A stretch of DNA of 64,000 nt, taken from contig NZ_SJSN01000004.1 in NCBI RefSeq assembly GCF_004331675.1, positions 126,255 to 190,254 of the forward strand, read 5' to 3'. The stretch comes from Pedobacter frigidisoli (GTDB taxonomy: Bacteria; Bacteroidota; Bacteroidia; Sphingobacteriales; Sphingobacteriaceae). Under the pieces are notes generated by a model. The model made no database searches. It saw only the letters and a program-made list of their open reading frames with translations, and was not told where the DNA came from. Positions within the stretch are counted from its first letter, which is position 1. Every line of letters begins with the position of its first letter. Of the stretch, positions 55,924 to 64,000 are shown one piece after another. The position numbers were made by a program, and so were the translations under genes.

Positions 55924-56613
55924 ATGTATAAAGCTTTATTAATTATTTTTCTGCCGTTGTTTGTGGCAAAATTATCTCATGCCCAAAACTGGACGGATGC
56001 CGAATTTCGTAAGGCCAACACAGCAGCCAATGCATCGTACCTAACCGATGAAGAAAAAAATATTGTAATGTACATGAACCTCATCCGCATTGATGGAGAA
56101 AAGTTCTATTATACCTTTTTAGAGGATTATATCAATAACTACAATGCAAAAGTTAGGAAATATAGAAACTACAACGAATTAAAAATCACCAGAACAAACC
56201 CATACTATATCTCACTGCTTAAACACATGCGTGGCATAAAAAACCTCCAAATGTTTTATCCCGATGAGAAATTAACGTTGGTGAGCCGAAGTCATGCCCA
56301 AGATTTAAATAGAAATAATTTAGGCTCACATGAAAGTAGCAATGGTGACACCTTTGCTAAGCGCTTAAGTAAATATTTCCCAAATAAGGCAATGAGCGAA
56401 AACATAGATTTTGGCTATTCCAATAGCTTAGATATTGTTTGCCATTTGTTGCTAGATTGTGGGGTTCCTGCTTTAGGGCATCGTTTTAATTTGTTAGATC
56501 AAAAATACAAGCTCAATACCGTTGGTGTAAGTATACAAAAACACCCATCTTACACTTGGTGTGCTGTTATAGATTTTGTTGCGCAACCTTTATTTTATAC
56601 AAACAATCAGTAA
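55924..56613 (+). CDS. Exported CAP/SCP-domain protein
   Basis: The product has 229 residues with a signal peptide ending LSHAQ. The CAP domain starts around MNLIRIDGEKFYYTF. The hallmark His residues appear in LVSRSHAQDLNRNNLGSHES, with the pair of active-site-cleft Glu in SEN (AMSENIDFG) and GHR later (ALGHRFNLLD). CAP proteins are widespread secreted proteins; bacterial roles include lipid binding or proteolysis but are not defined here. It stands alone on the plus strand between two envelope or stress genes. The 135-bp gaps on each side hold no other gene. Confidence 0.87.
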   Translation: MYKALLIIFLPLFVAKLSHAQNWTDAEFRKANTAANASYLTDEEKNIVMYMNLIRIDGEKFYYTFLEDYINNYNAKVRKYRNYNELKITRTNPYYISLLKHMRGIKNLQMFYPDEKLTLVSRSHAQDLNRNNLGSHESSNGDTFAKRLSKYFPNKAMSENIDFGYSNSLDIVCHLLLDCGVPALGHRFNLLDQKYKLNTVGVSIQKHPSYTWCAVIDFVAQPLFYTNNQ

Positions 56614-56748
56614 AATTTCTTAAATTTATTTTATTGATGAATAGCGCTAACATATCAATAATATCTATGTTCAAATAGACATTAACAGTTTGATTTGTCC
56701 AGTAAATTACCTCACTTTTATATCGCAAAACATAATAAAACTTAAACG

Positions 56749-58269
56749 ATGAGCGAAAAGAAAAAACTAACAAGTGCATCCGGTATTCCTTATGCGAGTA
56801 ACGAAGATAGCATGACCGTTGGACCTCGCGGTCCTATCTTGATTCAGGATTTCATTTTACATGAAAAAATGGCTCACTTTAACCGCGAGCGGATTCCTGA
56901 ACGTGTTGTACACGCAAAAGGTTCTGGTGCTTATGGTACTTTTACCGTTACCCACGATATTACAAAATATACAAAAGCAAAGCTTTTCTCGGAAATTGGT
57001 AAGCAAACCAAAACATTTCTTCGTTTCTCTACCGTTGGTGGCGAAAAAGGATCGGCAGATAGTGAGCGTGATCCACGTGGATTTGCATTAAAGTTTTACA
57101 CTGAAGATGGAAATTGGGATTTAGTTGGAAATAATACACCTGTTTTCTTCGTTAAGGATCCTAAAAAGTTTGGCGATTTTATTCATACACAGAAACGCGA
57201 TCCTCAAACCAATATGAAAAGCCCAACCATGATGTGGGATTTTTGGAGCTTAAACCCAGAAAGTTTACACCAGGTTTTAATTTTGATGAGCGATAGAGGA
57301 ACTCCGTTTTCTTACCGCCACATGGATGGTTTCGGTAGCCACACCTTTTCGTTCTACAATGATCAGAATGAACGTTTCTACGTAAAATTTCACTTCAAGA
57401 CTAAACAGGGAATTCAAAACTTTACAAATGATGAAGCTGTTGATATGAAATCGCAAGATCCTGATCATTCTCAACGCGATTTATTCGAATCGATTGAAAA
57501 AGGCGAATTTCCAAAATGGACTTTAAAAGTTCAAATTATGCCTTTTGATGATGCTAAAACCTATCATTTAAACCCATTCGATTTAACAAAGGTATGGCCA
57601 CATGGCGATTATCCTTTAATTGAGGTTGGAGAATTGGAATTGAACGAAAATCCTGACAATTACTACGCACACGTAGAGCAAGCTGCTTTTGCACCTGCAC
57701 ACGTGGTAGATGGAATTTATTATTCGCCAGATAAAATGCTGCAAGGTAGAATTCTTTCTTATCCCGATGCGCAACGCTATCGTTTAGGTGGAAACTACGA
57801 GCAAATACCAGTAAACCGTTGCCCATTTATGACTAACAATTACCAACGCGATGGCTTAATGGCCGTAAATGGCAATGGCGGTTCTAACCCAAATTATTTC
57901 CCAAATAGCTTCGATGATATTGAGGTTGATGAAAGCTACAAGCAGCCAGCTTGGCCAATGGAATCGTTAATGGCCGATCAATATGATAGAAATGCGGAGG
58001 GTGAAAACGACCATTATACACAACCCGGAAATCTTTTCCGTTTAATGGATCCAGAAGCCAAGAAGAATACCATTGCGAACATTGTTGGTGCCATGGGTGG
58101 AATTAATGGCGTTAAGAAAGATGAAATTATTAATCGCCAACTTTGCCATTGGTTTAGGGCCGATATGAGTTTAGGCTTAGGCATTGCAAAAGGTTTAGAT
58201 TTAAATTTAGATCAAGCGATGGAAGGCATGGTTCACCCCGATCCTGCACACAAAGCAACAAACGAGTAA
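56749..58269 (+). CDS. katA: Catalase, heme monofunctional
   Basis: The product has 506 residues, a small-subunit type typical of clade 3. The catalytic His is H55 in ERVVHAKGSGAYG, the active-site Asn is in LVGNNTPVFF (about N128-129), and the proximal heme ligand Tyr is Y338 in RILSYPDAQRYRLG. FSTVGGEKGSADSERDPRGF matches the signature. It converts hydrogen peroxide to water and oxygen. No signal peptide. Its own terminator follows closely. Regulation is not visible; no OxyR-like gene is near. The symbol katA is the usual name for such catalases and is not proven here. Confidence 0.96.
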   Translation: MSEKKKLTSASGIPYASNEDSMTVGPRGPILIQDFILHEKMAHFNRERIPERVVHAKGSGAYGTFTVTHDITKYTKAKLFSEIGKQTKTFLRFSTVGGEKGSADSERDPRGFALKFYTEDGNWDLVGNNTPVFFVKDPKKFGDFIHTQKRDPQTNMKSPTMMWDFWSLNPESLHQVLILMSDRGTPFSYRHMDGFGSHTFSFYNDQNERFYVKFHFKTKQGIQNFTNDEAVDMKSQDPDHSQRDLFESIEKGEFPKWTLKVQIMPFDDAKTYHLNPFDLTKVWPHGDYPLIEVGELELNENPDNYYAHVEQAAFAPAHVVDGIYYSPDKMLQGRILSYPDAQRYRLGGNYEQIPVNRCPFMTNNYQRDGLMAVNGNGGSNPNYFPNSFDDIEVDESYKQPAWPMESLMADQYDRNAEGENDHYTQPGNLFRLMDPEAKKNTIANIVGAMGGINGVKKDEIINRQLCHWFRADMSLGLGIAKGLDLNLDQAMEGMVHPDPAHKATNE

Positions 58270-58287
58270 TTTATTCGAAACTATACT

Positions 58288-58320
58288 AAGAGCCTTGAAA
58301 AAATCAAGGCTCTTTTTTTT
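58288..58320 (+). terminator. Intrinsic terminator after catalase
   Basis: AAGAGCCTTG pairs with CAAGGCTCTT (10 bp) around a seven-base loop and runs into eight T residues. It starts 19 bases after the catalase stop. Confidence 0.93.
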
Positions 58321-58333
58321 TGCAACAAAAAAC

Positions 58334-58341
58334 TACCTTTG
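58334..58341 (+). promoter_or_regulatory. Bacteroidota -7 promoter element for the GtrA gene
   Basis: TACCTTTG, an exact TAnnTTTG match, ends 22 bases before the ATG at 58364 and immediately follows the catalase terminator. Confidence 0.55.
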
Positions 58342-58363
58342 CGCTACACAATATTAATTATCC

Positions 58364-58864
58364 ATGCGTCAGGCGATTTTAGCTATTATAGATTTTTTTT
58401 ACCCGCCGTTTAAAAAGTTCATTTCGCTTCATAATTTTAGGTATTTGGCAACAGGTGGTGGCACCTTGCTATTGGGAATATTAAGCTATTATTTTGCCTA
58501 CTTTTTTATTTTCAAAACCAAGGAGGTAGATTTTGGCGTTATCGTTCTTCAAAGAGAAACTGCATCATTATTAGTGGATTATTGCATTGCTATACCAACC
58601 AGTTTTTTACTTAACAAATACGTAATTTTTACCCATAGCGAATTAAAGGGAAGAGTTCAGCTATTTAGGTTTTTAAATCTACAATTCATTAATATACTTG
58701 CAAATTATGTGTTATTGAAGTTTTTACTCGAACTTTTAAGAGATTATCCAACTTTGTCCTTGCTATCCAGAATTGCAGTTTCAGTTTTAATGGCGCTTTT
58801 CAGTTACTTATATCAACATTACTTTACCTTTAGCGTGAAGAAGATTGGTGGTAAAAACAAATAA
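58364..58864 (+). CDS. GtrA family membrane protein
   Basis: The product has 166 residues with four membrane helices. The LHNFRYLATGGGTLLLGILSYY opening (here FISLHNFRYLATGGG), a middle DYCIAIPTSFLLNKYVIFTHS and the C-terminal SYLYQHYFTF fit GtrA, which flips lipid-linked sugars or supports glycosylation of surface polymers. No glycosyltransferase is adjacent, so the exact substrate is unknown. The gene has its own -7 element and is followed by a 448-bp non-coding stretch. Confidence 0.85.
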   Translation: MRQAILAIIDFFYPPFKKFISLHNFRYLATGGGTLLLGILSYYFAYFFIFKTKEVDFGVIVLQRETASLLVDYCIAIPTSFLLNKYVIFTHSELKGRVQLFRFLNLQFINILANYVLLKFLLELLRDYPTLSLLSRIAVSVLMALFSYLYQHYFTFSVKKIGGKNK

Positions 58865-59312
58865 TTTATTTGGAAAGCAATTGCAGTAATTCTTCGGTTT
58901 CTGCAGTCCCGCCCTCGTTGCAAGTCCGCTCCCGATTGAAAAAATCGGGTTTACGGGCTTTCCACTATGGTCGGGTTTAGGTGGCCTGGGTACTACTGCT
59001 ATTTTCGGTTTGTAGCGAATTGCCTATAAACCTCGCGATGAGCACTTTCTGATGTTTATAAACGGGATGGCAGCGGTATCTTTTTTAGCATTTTTCTTGC
59101 TGAAAAAATTTAGCGAACAGCCCGACAGGATTTCCCTATGAAAAACTACAGCACCTTTCCAAAAAATCAAAATTAAACACCGCCTCAATACGGGCCTAGC
59201 AAATGAGACAAAACATTCTTTACGCCTACCTGTTAATTTATCCTGCGGCTTTCTTGCTTAGGTAATTTCAACCAGCTAACTTAGTCTGCAACTAACTTTT
59301 TTATTATATCGA
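58865..59312 (+). other. 448-bp gene-free mosaic with hairpins
   Basis: No ORF of credible length is present on either strand. There is a 7-bp perfect hairpin (CCCGATT to AATCGGG) at 58931-58949 and a longer T-rich/A-rich hairpin at 59081-59108. The stretch from about 58900 to 59000 is much more GC-rich than its neighbours and reads like pieces of a dispersed intergenic element. It may be debris of rearranged repeats. Origin unknown. Confidence 0.55.
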
Positions 59313-61091
59313 ATGAGCAATTTTAATGATTTTAACAATGCTCAAGTAGCAAAACTGCCGAAGCACTTGAAACAGTTTATCGTGGCACAGAACTACGAAA
59401 AATATACGCCAATCGATCAGGCAGTTTGGCGCTATGTAATGCGTCAGAATTATAGCTACCTTAAAAATGTTGCATATTACCCTTATATAAAAGGTCTGCA
59501 AAGCGCTGGTTTAAGCATTGAATATATTCCAGATTTGCAAACCATGAACGATAACTTAGGCAAAATCGGTTGGGGCGCTGTTACGGTTGATGGTTTTATT
59601 CCACCTGCCGCCTTCATGGAATATCAGGCATATCGAGTATTGGTTATTGCTGCAGATATTCGCCAGATTAACCATATCGAATACACGCCAGCACCAGATA
59701 TTATTCATGAAAGTGCGGGCCATGCGCCAATAATTGCCGATACCGATTATAATAATTACCTAAGTTATTTTGGTTCTATTGGTGCGAAAGCCATGTTTTC
59801 GGCAAAGGATTTCGAACTTTATGAAGCCATTAGAAAACTCTCGATTTTAAAGGAAGCGGCAGATGCTGATGAATATCAAATAGCCAAAGCCGAAAAAGAA
59901 TTGCGTTACATTAATGAGAATATGGGCGAGCCATCGGAAATGGCCTTATTAGGGCGATTACATTGGTGGACAGTGGAATACGGCCTAATCGGAACTTTGG
60001 AAAACCCGAAAATTTATGGTGCTGGCTTACTTTCATCAATTGGTGAAAGTGCTTCTTGCATGCAAGAAAATGTGGAGAAGCTTTGGTACAATATGTACAC
60101 GATTAATTATCCTTACGATATAACCAAAACACAACCTCAACTTTTTGTGACCGAAACTTTCCAAAATCTGATAGATGTTTTAGAGCAATTTGCCGATACC
60201 ATGGCCTTTAGGCGTGGCGGAACGGAAAGTATTATGAAAGCCATTGCTTGCAAAAACGTGGCCACAGCCGTTTATAGCTCTGGCTTACAGGTTAGCGGTG
60301 TGTTTACAGATATTGGTGTGAGCGCTGCAGAAGATGTTACTTTTATAAAAACAACAGGTCCATCGGCGTTGGCCTTTATTGGAAAACAGCTAACATCACA
60401 TGGAAAAAATTACCATCAGGACGGCTTTTCTTCGCCTGTTGGAAAATTGAAAGATGCAACAAAACCATTGGAAGATTATAGCGATGAAGATATAAAAACC
60501 GTTGGATATGATTTGGCCAACAGAACCAAAATGATTTTCGAAAGTGGAATTACTGTAGAGGGTGAGGTTATTAATATTCTGCGAGAGAAAGACAAAGTCC
60601 TTTTGATAACATTTACCGATTGTACTGTTAGTGGAAACAATAATAACATATTGTTTAAACCAGAATGGGGCAATTATGATATGGCAGTTGGAGAAAAAAT
60701 TATTTCAGTTTTTAATGGTGCTGCTGATAAAGATGCTTACGAAGAAATTACATTAATTAGCGAGGAGAAAACGCATAAAATTTCTTACGACGATAAAACA
60801 ACCAAGTTGCATCAGCTTTACAAAACAGTTCGAGAGATAAGGGAAAGTGGAGAAAATCTAGAACAGCTTTCAGAGATTTTCAATCAGCTAAAAGCCAACC
60901 ACAGGCAAGATTGGTTATGCGCATTGGAGATTCTGGAAATTGTATTTCATAAAAAAATCTACCACCAACTAGAAAAGGAAATACAATTTTATTTAGAGAT
61001 TAAAGCTGGAAAAGAAGCTGATCACACCAAATTGATTAATGATGGCTTGCATGTAATTAAGCATCCGGTAAGCCAATTAGTTGTGGAATAG
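59313..61091 (+). CDS. Aromatic amino acid hydroxylase (phenylalanine 4-monooxygenase type), long form
   Basis: The product has 592 residues, pterin-dependent hydroxylase. The iron ligands are H132 and H137 in DIIHESAGHAP, and probably E222 in WTVEYGLIG. GAVTVDGFIPPAAF and IGESASCMQEN are further catalytic-domain segments. Classical bacterial phenylalanine hydroxylases have about 260-300 residues; this one has a roughly 45-residue insert between His137 and the Glu and a further C-terminal region of some 250-300 residues (from about 330) of unknown role. It likely converts phenylalanine to tyrosine with a reduced pterin. No pterin-recycling gene is adjacent. Long forms of this type are usual in Bacteroidota. 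Confidence 0.87.
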   Translation: MSNFNDFNNAQVAKLPKHLKQFIVAQNYEKYTPIDQAVWRYVMRQNYSYLKNVAYYPYIKGLQSAGLSIEYIPDLQTMNDNLGKIGWGAVTVDGFIPPAAFMEYQAYRVLVIAADIRQINHIEYTPAPDIIHESAGHAPIIADTDYNNYLSYFGSIGAKAMFSAKDFELYEAIRKLSILKEAADADEYQIAKAEKELRYINENMGEPSEMALLGRLHWWTVEYGLIGTLENPKIYGAGLLSSIGESASCMQENVEKLWYNMYTINYPYDITKTQPQLFVTETFQNLIDVLEQFADTMAFRRGGTESIMKAIACKNVATAVYSSGLQVSGVFTDIGVSAAEDVTFIKTTGPSALAFIGKQLTSHGKNYHQDGFSSPVGKLKDATKPLEDYSDEDIKTVGYDLANRTKMIFESGITVEGEVINILREKDKVLLITFTDCTVSGNNNNILFKPEWGNYDMAVGEKIISVFNGAADKDAYEEITLISEEKTHKISYDDKTTKLHQLYKTVREIRESGENLEQLSEIFNQLKANHRQDWLCALEILEIVFHKKIYHQLEKEIQFYLEIKAGKEADHTKLINDGLHVIKHPVSQLVVE

Positions 61092-61149
61092 TCGAAATTC
61101 AAATAAGTTTAGCCTGCCGTAAATTAATTTTAATTGATTAAATTTGAAT

Positions 61150-61317
61150 ATGATAATTGAAATTCAGCAACCTGTTACTAAAGAAAAAGTGCAAGAAGCA
61201 ATAAAAAAGGTTTCAGAAGGAGCTGCAAAGAAAAGCTTACGTAAGCACTTCGGCAAACTTCAGCGTGGACTTGACGGCGTTGATTATCAAACAAAAATAA
61301 GGAATGAGTTCATTTAG
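61150..61317 (+). CDS. Putative antitoxin of a PIN-type toxin-antitoxin pair (55 aa)
   Basis: The product has 55 residues: an N-terminal beta strand (MIIEIQQPVTKEKVQEAI), a basic helical middle (GAAKKSLRKHFGKL) and a short tail ending NEFI. The layout, charge and size fit VapB-like or Phd-like antitoxins. Its stop overlaps the start of the PIN-domain gene by 14 bases, the usual antitoxin-first coupling. The DNA-binding fold is not recognisable from a known family signature, so the label comes mainly from its partner and arrangement. Confidence 0.75.
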   Translation: MIIEIQQPVTKEKVQEAIKKVSEGAAKKSLRKHFGKLQRGLDGVDYQTKIRNEFI

Positions 61318-61666
61318 TTTTGTTGCTGATACAAACTTTCTTATTAATGTTCACGAAGGTTTAGAAAAAATCGAACCCTTTTTAGATGGAACTGCAATCG
61401 TTTCAGTAATATCTGAAATTGAATTATTAGGCTGGCATTTGCTTAAGGAGAACGAGAGATTAGGACTAAAATCTTTGTTAGAAGATTGCGTAATAATTGA
61501 ATTGAATTCTGAAATAAAAAATATTGCGATCTCAATTCGTCAGCAATATGGAGTAAAAACTCCTGATGCAATAATCGCTGCCACTTCAAAATTTTTGCAA
61601 ATCCCACTAGTTACCTCCGATAAAGGCTTTAAGTCGATAGTTGATATCGAACTAATTTTAATTTAG
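61304..61666 (+). CDS. PIN-domain toxin (VapC-like ribonuclease)
   Basis: The product has 120 residues, a PIN domain. The conserved acidic residues are D9 (VADTNFLIN), E38 (VISEIELLG), D88 (KTPDAIIAATS) and D106 (VTSDKGF), arranged as in VapC nucleases, which cut RNA with magnesium. The 55-residue gene upstream overlaps its start by 14 bases and probably neutralises it. Which RNA it cuts is unknown. The pair sits between the aromatic hydroxylase and an SDR gene and could be an acquired module. Confidence 0.85.
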   Translation: MSSFSFVADTNFLINVHEGLEKIEPFLDGTAIVSVISEIELLGWHLLKENERLGLKSLLEDCVIIELNSEIKNIAISIRQQYGVKTPDAIIAATSKFLQIPLVTSDKGFKSIVDIELILI

Positions 61667-61709
61667 CAAACAACAGCCATTTTCAGCTGATATCAATCAA
61701 AAAAATAGA

Positions 61710-62411
61710 ATGAACATTATAATTACTGGTGCAAGTAGCGGAATCGGTTTTGAAACTGCCTTAGAATTTAGCCTACAAAAAGAAAATAAAATTGTAGCCA
61801 TAGCTCGCTCTGCAGATAAATTGCGTAAGCTTTTAGAAATCGCCAAAGGCATAAATCCAGATTGCACATTACTTCCTGTAGAATTTGATATTGTTAATGA
61901 TGATTACACCGCGTTGGTTCCATTCCTTAAAGAACGGTTAGGAAATATTGATATCTTGATTAACAATGCAGGTTCTTTAATTAACAAGCCCTTCTTAGAA
62001 ACCACCGAGCAAGATTTAGGTGAAATGCTGCAAAGTAACGTAATTGCCCATTTTAAAATGATCCAAAACGTTTTACCCTTAATGCAAAGTGGCGGTCATA
62101 TTGTGAACATTGGTAGCATGGGCGGGTTTCAAGGAAGCGTAAAATTCCCCGGACTTTCAGCTTACTCTGCAAGTAAGGCGGCTTTACATACTTTAACCGA
62201 ATGTTTAGCTTTTGAATTGGCAGATACCGGTATTAAAATAAACTGCCTAGCGTTAGGATCTGCTCAAACCGAAATGCTTGAAGCTGCTTTTCCAGGTTAC
62301 CAAAGCCCTGTTATGGCTTTTGAAATGGGAAAATATATTGCAGATTTTGCTAAAACAGGTCATAAATATTTTAACGGGAAAATTTTACCTGTTGCGGTTA
62401 CTACGCCATAG
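61710..62411 (+). CDS. Short-chain dehydrogenase/reductase (SDR)
   Basis: The product has 233 residues, classical SDR layout. It shows TGASSGIG at the N-terminus, then NNAG (INNAGSL), Ser in NIGSMGG, the active site YSASK, and an LALGSAQTEM segment. The AIARSADKLRK region following the second strand carries an Arg suggesting NADPH use. The C-terminal lid is shorter than in the SDR at 53761-54525, and the two are not close paralogues. The substrate is unknown. It follows the toxin gene by 43 bases and is 56 bases before the next start. Confidence 0.9.
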   Translation: MNIIITGASSGIGFETALEFSLQKENKIVAIARSADKLRKLLEIAKGINPDCTLLPVEFDIVNDDYTALVPFLKERLGNIDILINNAGSLINKPFLETTEQDLGEMLQSNVIAHFKMIQNVLPLMQSGGHIVNIGSMGGFQGSVKFPGLSAYSASKAALHTLTECLAFELADTGIKINCLALGSAQTEMLEAAFPGYQSPVMAFEMGKYIADFAKTGHKYFNGKILPVAVTTP

Positions 62412-62467
62412 AAATTGGTTTGAACAGATAATTCACTACCTTGAGACTTATAAAACTAAATCCCCCT

Positions 62468-62854
62468 ATGGAAACAAATAATCCCTTTAATCAAAATTCA
62501 GCATCGGCTGATAATGGCAAAACTGCAGCAATTGTAAGTTATTTTTGGTTTGTAGGTTGGCTAATCGCCTACTTCGCCATGTATAAGGATCACCAAACCG
62601 AATTGAGCCGTTATCAACTTAGACAAACCCTATTATTTCATATTGCAACAACCGTTTTGAGTTGGGCAATTGGAGCATTTGTAGTCCCCTTAATTTTTGC
62701 TACTGGAATTTTTGGTGCTATTTACTTTCTGAGAATTTTACAGTTTGGCTTTTTTGTACTTTGGATTATTGGATTTGTTGGTGCCATACAAGGTGAGAAA
62801 AATCCTATTCCATTTATTGGCGAAAAGGCTCAGACTTTATTTGCAAGCATTTAA
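62468..62854 (+). CDS. DUF4870-like membrane protein (paralogue 1)
   Basis: The product has 128 residues from ATG 62468 (an upstream TTG at 62441 would add nine residues; I prefer the ATG because the neighbouring paralogue begins with the same METN). Three to four membrane helices follow the block GKTAAIVSYFWFVGWLIAYF, then LRQTLLFHI. The C-terminal GAIQGEKNPIPFIGEKAQTL block recurs in the next gene. The pattern fits DUF4870/Tic20-like small membrane proteins of unknown function. Confidence 0.8.
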   Translation: METNNPFNQNSASADNGKTAAIVSYFWFVGWLIAYFAMYKDHQTELSRYQLRQTLLFHIATTVLSWAIGAFVVPLIFATGIFGAIYFLRILQFGFFVLWIIGFVGAIQGEKNPIPFIGEKAQTLFASI

Positions 62855-62956
62855 ACATAAAATAAAAGTTAAATTTTTTATTTCTAATTAATTTTTATTA
62901 CTTCGTAGCAATTTCCCTATTATTAAATCCAAAACACTTAAACTAAATTTTAATAT

Positions 62957-63319
62957 ATGGAAACAAACAAAAACTTCACAACAACAACAGAAGATGGCAA
63001 AGCGGCATCAATCGTTAGCTATTTCGGAATTCTTTGGTTAGTTGCTTACTTTGCAATGTACAAGGATAAAAAAACTGATTTAAGCACATACCAATTAAGA
63101 CAATCTCTTTTAATCAACATCTTATATGTTATTGTTGGTATTGCTGGCAATATTGTTTTAAGAATTATTCCATCGGTAGCATTAGGATATGTATTCAGTG
63201 CGCTTTATTTGGTTCTTTTTATTATCTGGATTATCGGTTTAATCGGTGCGATTCAAGGTCAGAAAAAGCCTATGCCGTTAATTGGCGAGAAAGCTCAAAC
63301 GATGTTCCCTAATATCTAA
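62957..63319 (+). CDS. DUF4870-like membrane protein (paralogue 2)
   Basis: The product has 120 residues. It opens METNKNFTTTTEDGKAASIV and has the same order of blocks as the previous gene: YFGILWLVAYFAMYKDKKTD, YQLRQSLLINI and GAIQGQKKPMPLIGEKAQTM. The two are tandem paralogues. The 102-bp gap separating them and a terminator behind this gene suggest it can be expressed separately. Function unknown. Confidence 0.82.
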   Translation: METNKNFTTTTEDGKAASIVSYFGILWLVAYFAMYKDKKTDLSTYQLRQSLLINILYVIVGIAGNIVLRIIPSVALGYVFSALYLVLFIIWIIGLIGAIQGQKKPMPLIGEKAQTMFPNI

Positions 63320-63344
63320 TAATAGATTATAAAACAAAACTATG

Positions 63345-63378
63345 GAGCTCAAGTTAACGCTTGGGCTTCTTTTGTTTT
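63345..63378 (+). terminator. Intrinsic terminator after DUF4870-like paralogue 2
   Basis: GAGCTCAAG pairs with CTTGGGCTT (9 bp, two wobbles) around a six-base loop and is followed by the T-rich CTTTTGTTTT. It begins 25 bases after the stop at 63319. Confidence 0.75.
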
Positions 63379-63394
63379 AACTGGTTTTCAACAT

Positions 63395-63427
63395 TTTGAG
63401 GTGCCTTAAATTATTTTTCTATCTTTG
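63395..63427 (+). promoter_or_regulatory. Bacteroidota promoter (-33 TTTG and -7 TATCTTTG) of the NlpC/P60 gene
   Basis: TTTG at 63395-63398 and TATCTTTG at 63420-63427 are separated by 21 bases. This is the clearest two-part match to the Bacteroidota consensus in this window. The ATG at 63438 follows ten bases after the -7 element, which also argues that the longer frame starting at 63396 is not used. Confidence 0.7.
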
Positions 63428-63437
63428 GCACCAACAT

Positions 63438-63986
63438 ATGAAGAAAATAATAATACCAATTCTGTTTTTCATTTTGTCTGCAACTGCAGGAAAAGCTCAA
63501 ACAATACTTCCACAACAATACCAGGATTTAGTTAAAAAACTGGTAGCTAGTTTTCCGAAAAACGCTACGGTAATTAACAACAATAGTGGCACAACAAGTT
63601 CTACCACATTAATTGATTTTGCAAAAAGCATGTTGGGCATACCTTATCGTTATGCTACAAGCAACCCAAAAGTTGGCTTTGATTGCTCTGGTTTTGTAAG
63701 TTATGTTTTTAGTAATTTCGGTTTTAAGGTACCAAGATCGTCAAGAGAATTTAGCGGTACAGGCAAAGAAACAACCTTAGAAAATGCAAAAGTTGGCGAT
63801 GTATTAATTTTTACCGGCACCAACTCTCGAGTGAGAACAATTGGTCACGTTGGAATTATTTATTCTATCGATGAAAATGGAATTAAATTTATCCACGCTT
63901 CTTCTGGTAAGGCACATAGTGTAACCATTACCGAACTTAACGGGCATTACAAAGATCGGTTTCTAAAAGCCGTAAGCATTTTGTAG
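63438..63986 (+). CDS. C40-family (NlpC/P60) peptidase
   Basis: The product has 182 residues from ATG 63438, giving the signal peptide MKKIIIPILFFILSATAGKA ending AQ. The NlpC/P60 catalytic residues are C83 (FDCSGFV), H137 (GHVGII) and H153 (FIHASSG). The frame is open to an earlier ATG at 63396, but it would put 14 residues ahead of the signal and place the promoter inside the coding region. It is a periplasmic peptidoglycan peptidase without SH3 domains, shorter than the other one at 54589-55785. The window ends 14 bases after the stop. Confidence 0.93.
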   Translation: MKKIIIPILFFILSATAGKAQTILPQQYQDLVKKLVASFPKNATVINNNSGTTSSTTLIDFAKSMLGIPYRYATSNPKVGFDCSGFVSYVFSNFGFKVPRSSREFSGTGKETTLENAKVGDVLIFTGTNSRVRTIGHVGIIYSIDENGIKFIHASSGKAHSVTITELNGHYKDRFLKAVSIL

Positions 63987-64000
63987 ATTATTTTTCGTAC

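Overview
The window looks like a chromosomal segment of a Sphingobacteriaceae-type Bacteroidota, most likely Pedobacter or a close relative. The evidence is low GC, many signal peptides ending in Ala-Gln, gldA/gldF/gldG gliding-type ABC transporter genes, families common in this phylum (DUF4397, DUF1080, LytS-type propeller sensor kinases) and promoters with the Bacteroidota -7 motif TAnnTTTG a few bases upstream of genes. No IS element, phage, plasmid backbone or CRISPR array was seen.

Layout. 1-620: tRNA-Arg(CCG) with its promoter and terminator. 617-10619: a tight four-gene envelope operon (predicted outer-membrane barrel, 1855-residue exported beta-rich protein, 200-residue exported protein, 697-residue FN3-repeat protein). 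10631-13421: possible small ORF, a DUF1080 protein and a secreted FAD oxidoreductase (minus). 13801-15701: acyltransferase-3 and a CrtO-like membrane protein. 15850-19740: LytTR regulator and propeller histidine kinase, with a two-turn direct repeat upstream. 20242-22058: hexapeptide acetyltransferase and LLM flavin oxidoreductase. 22014-23026: an array of seven large hairpins with a ~129-bp period, built partly from the 3' ends of the two convergent flanking genes. 22989-30716: DUF4395, a lipoprotein, then a six-gene operon DUF2339-DUF3999-DUF695-DUF1569-membrane protein-zinc phospholipase-like. 30739-42652: mostly minus strand, with DedA, two DUF4397 lipoproteins, dnaN, gldG-gldF, a bestrophin-like membrane protein, an alpha-L-fucosidase (plus), three barrel proteins, gldA and a glycerophosphodiesterase. 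42912-53175: glycyl-tRNA synthetase, 2H phosphoesterase, duplicated-domain lipoprotein, M48 metalloprotease and an 1826-residue DUF4011/SF1 helicase with WGR domain. 53270-58864: AraC-type regulator with SDR, NlpC/P60 and CAP proteins, catalase, GtrA. 58865-59312: genefree mosaic. 59313-63986: long aromatic amino acid hydroxylase, a PIN-type toxin-antitoxin pair with a 55-residue antitoxin, SDR, two DUF4870-like paralogues and a second NlpC/P60 protein.

Most of the window is core-like chromosome. The points most worth attention are: the hairpin array and its apparent origin from an overlapping convergent junction; the 1826-residue helicase, whose N-terminus resembles a kinase C-lobe lacking catalytic motifs and whose nuclease-like domain seems to have lost its acidic residues; the four-gene envelope operon; and the candidate LytTR operator. 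All functional statements are from reading the sequence and family knowledge; no database search was run.
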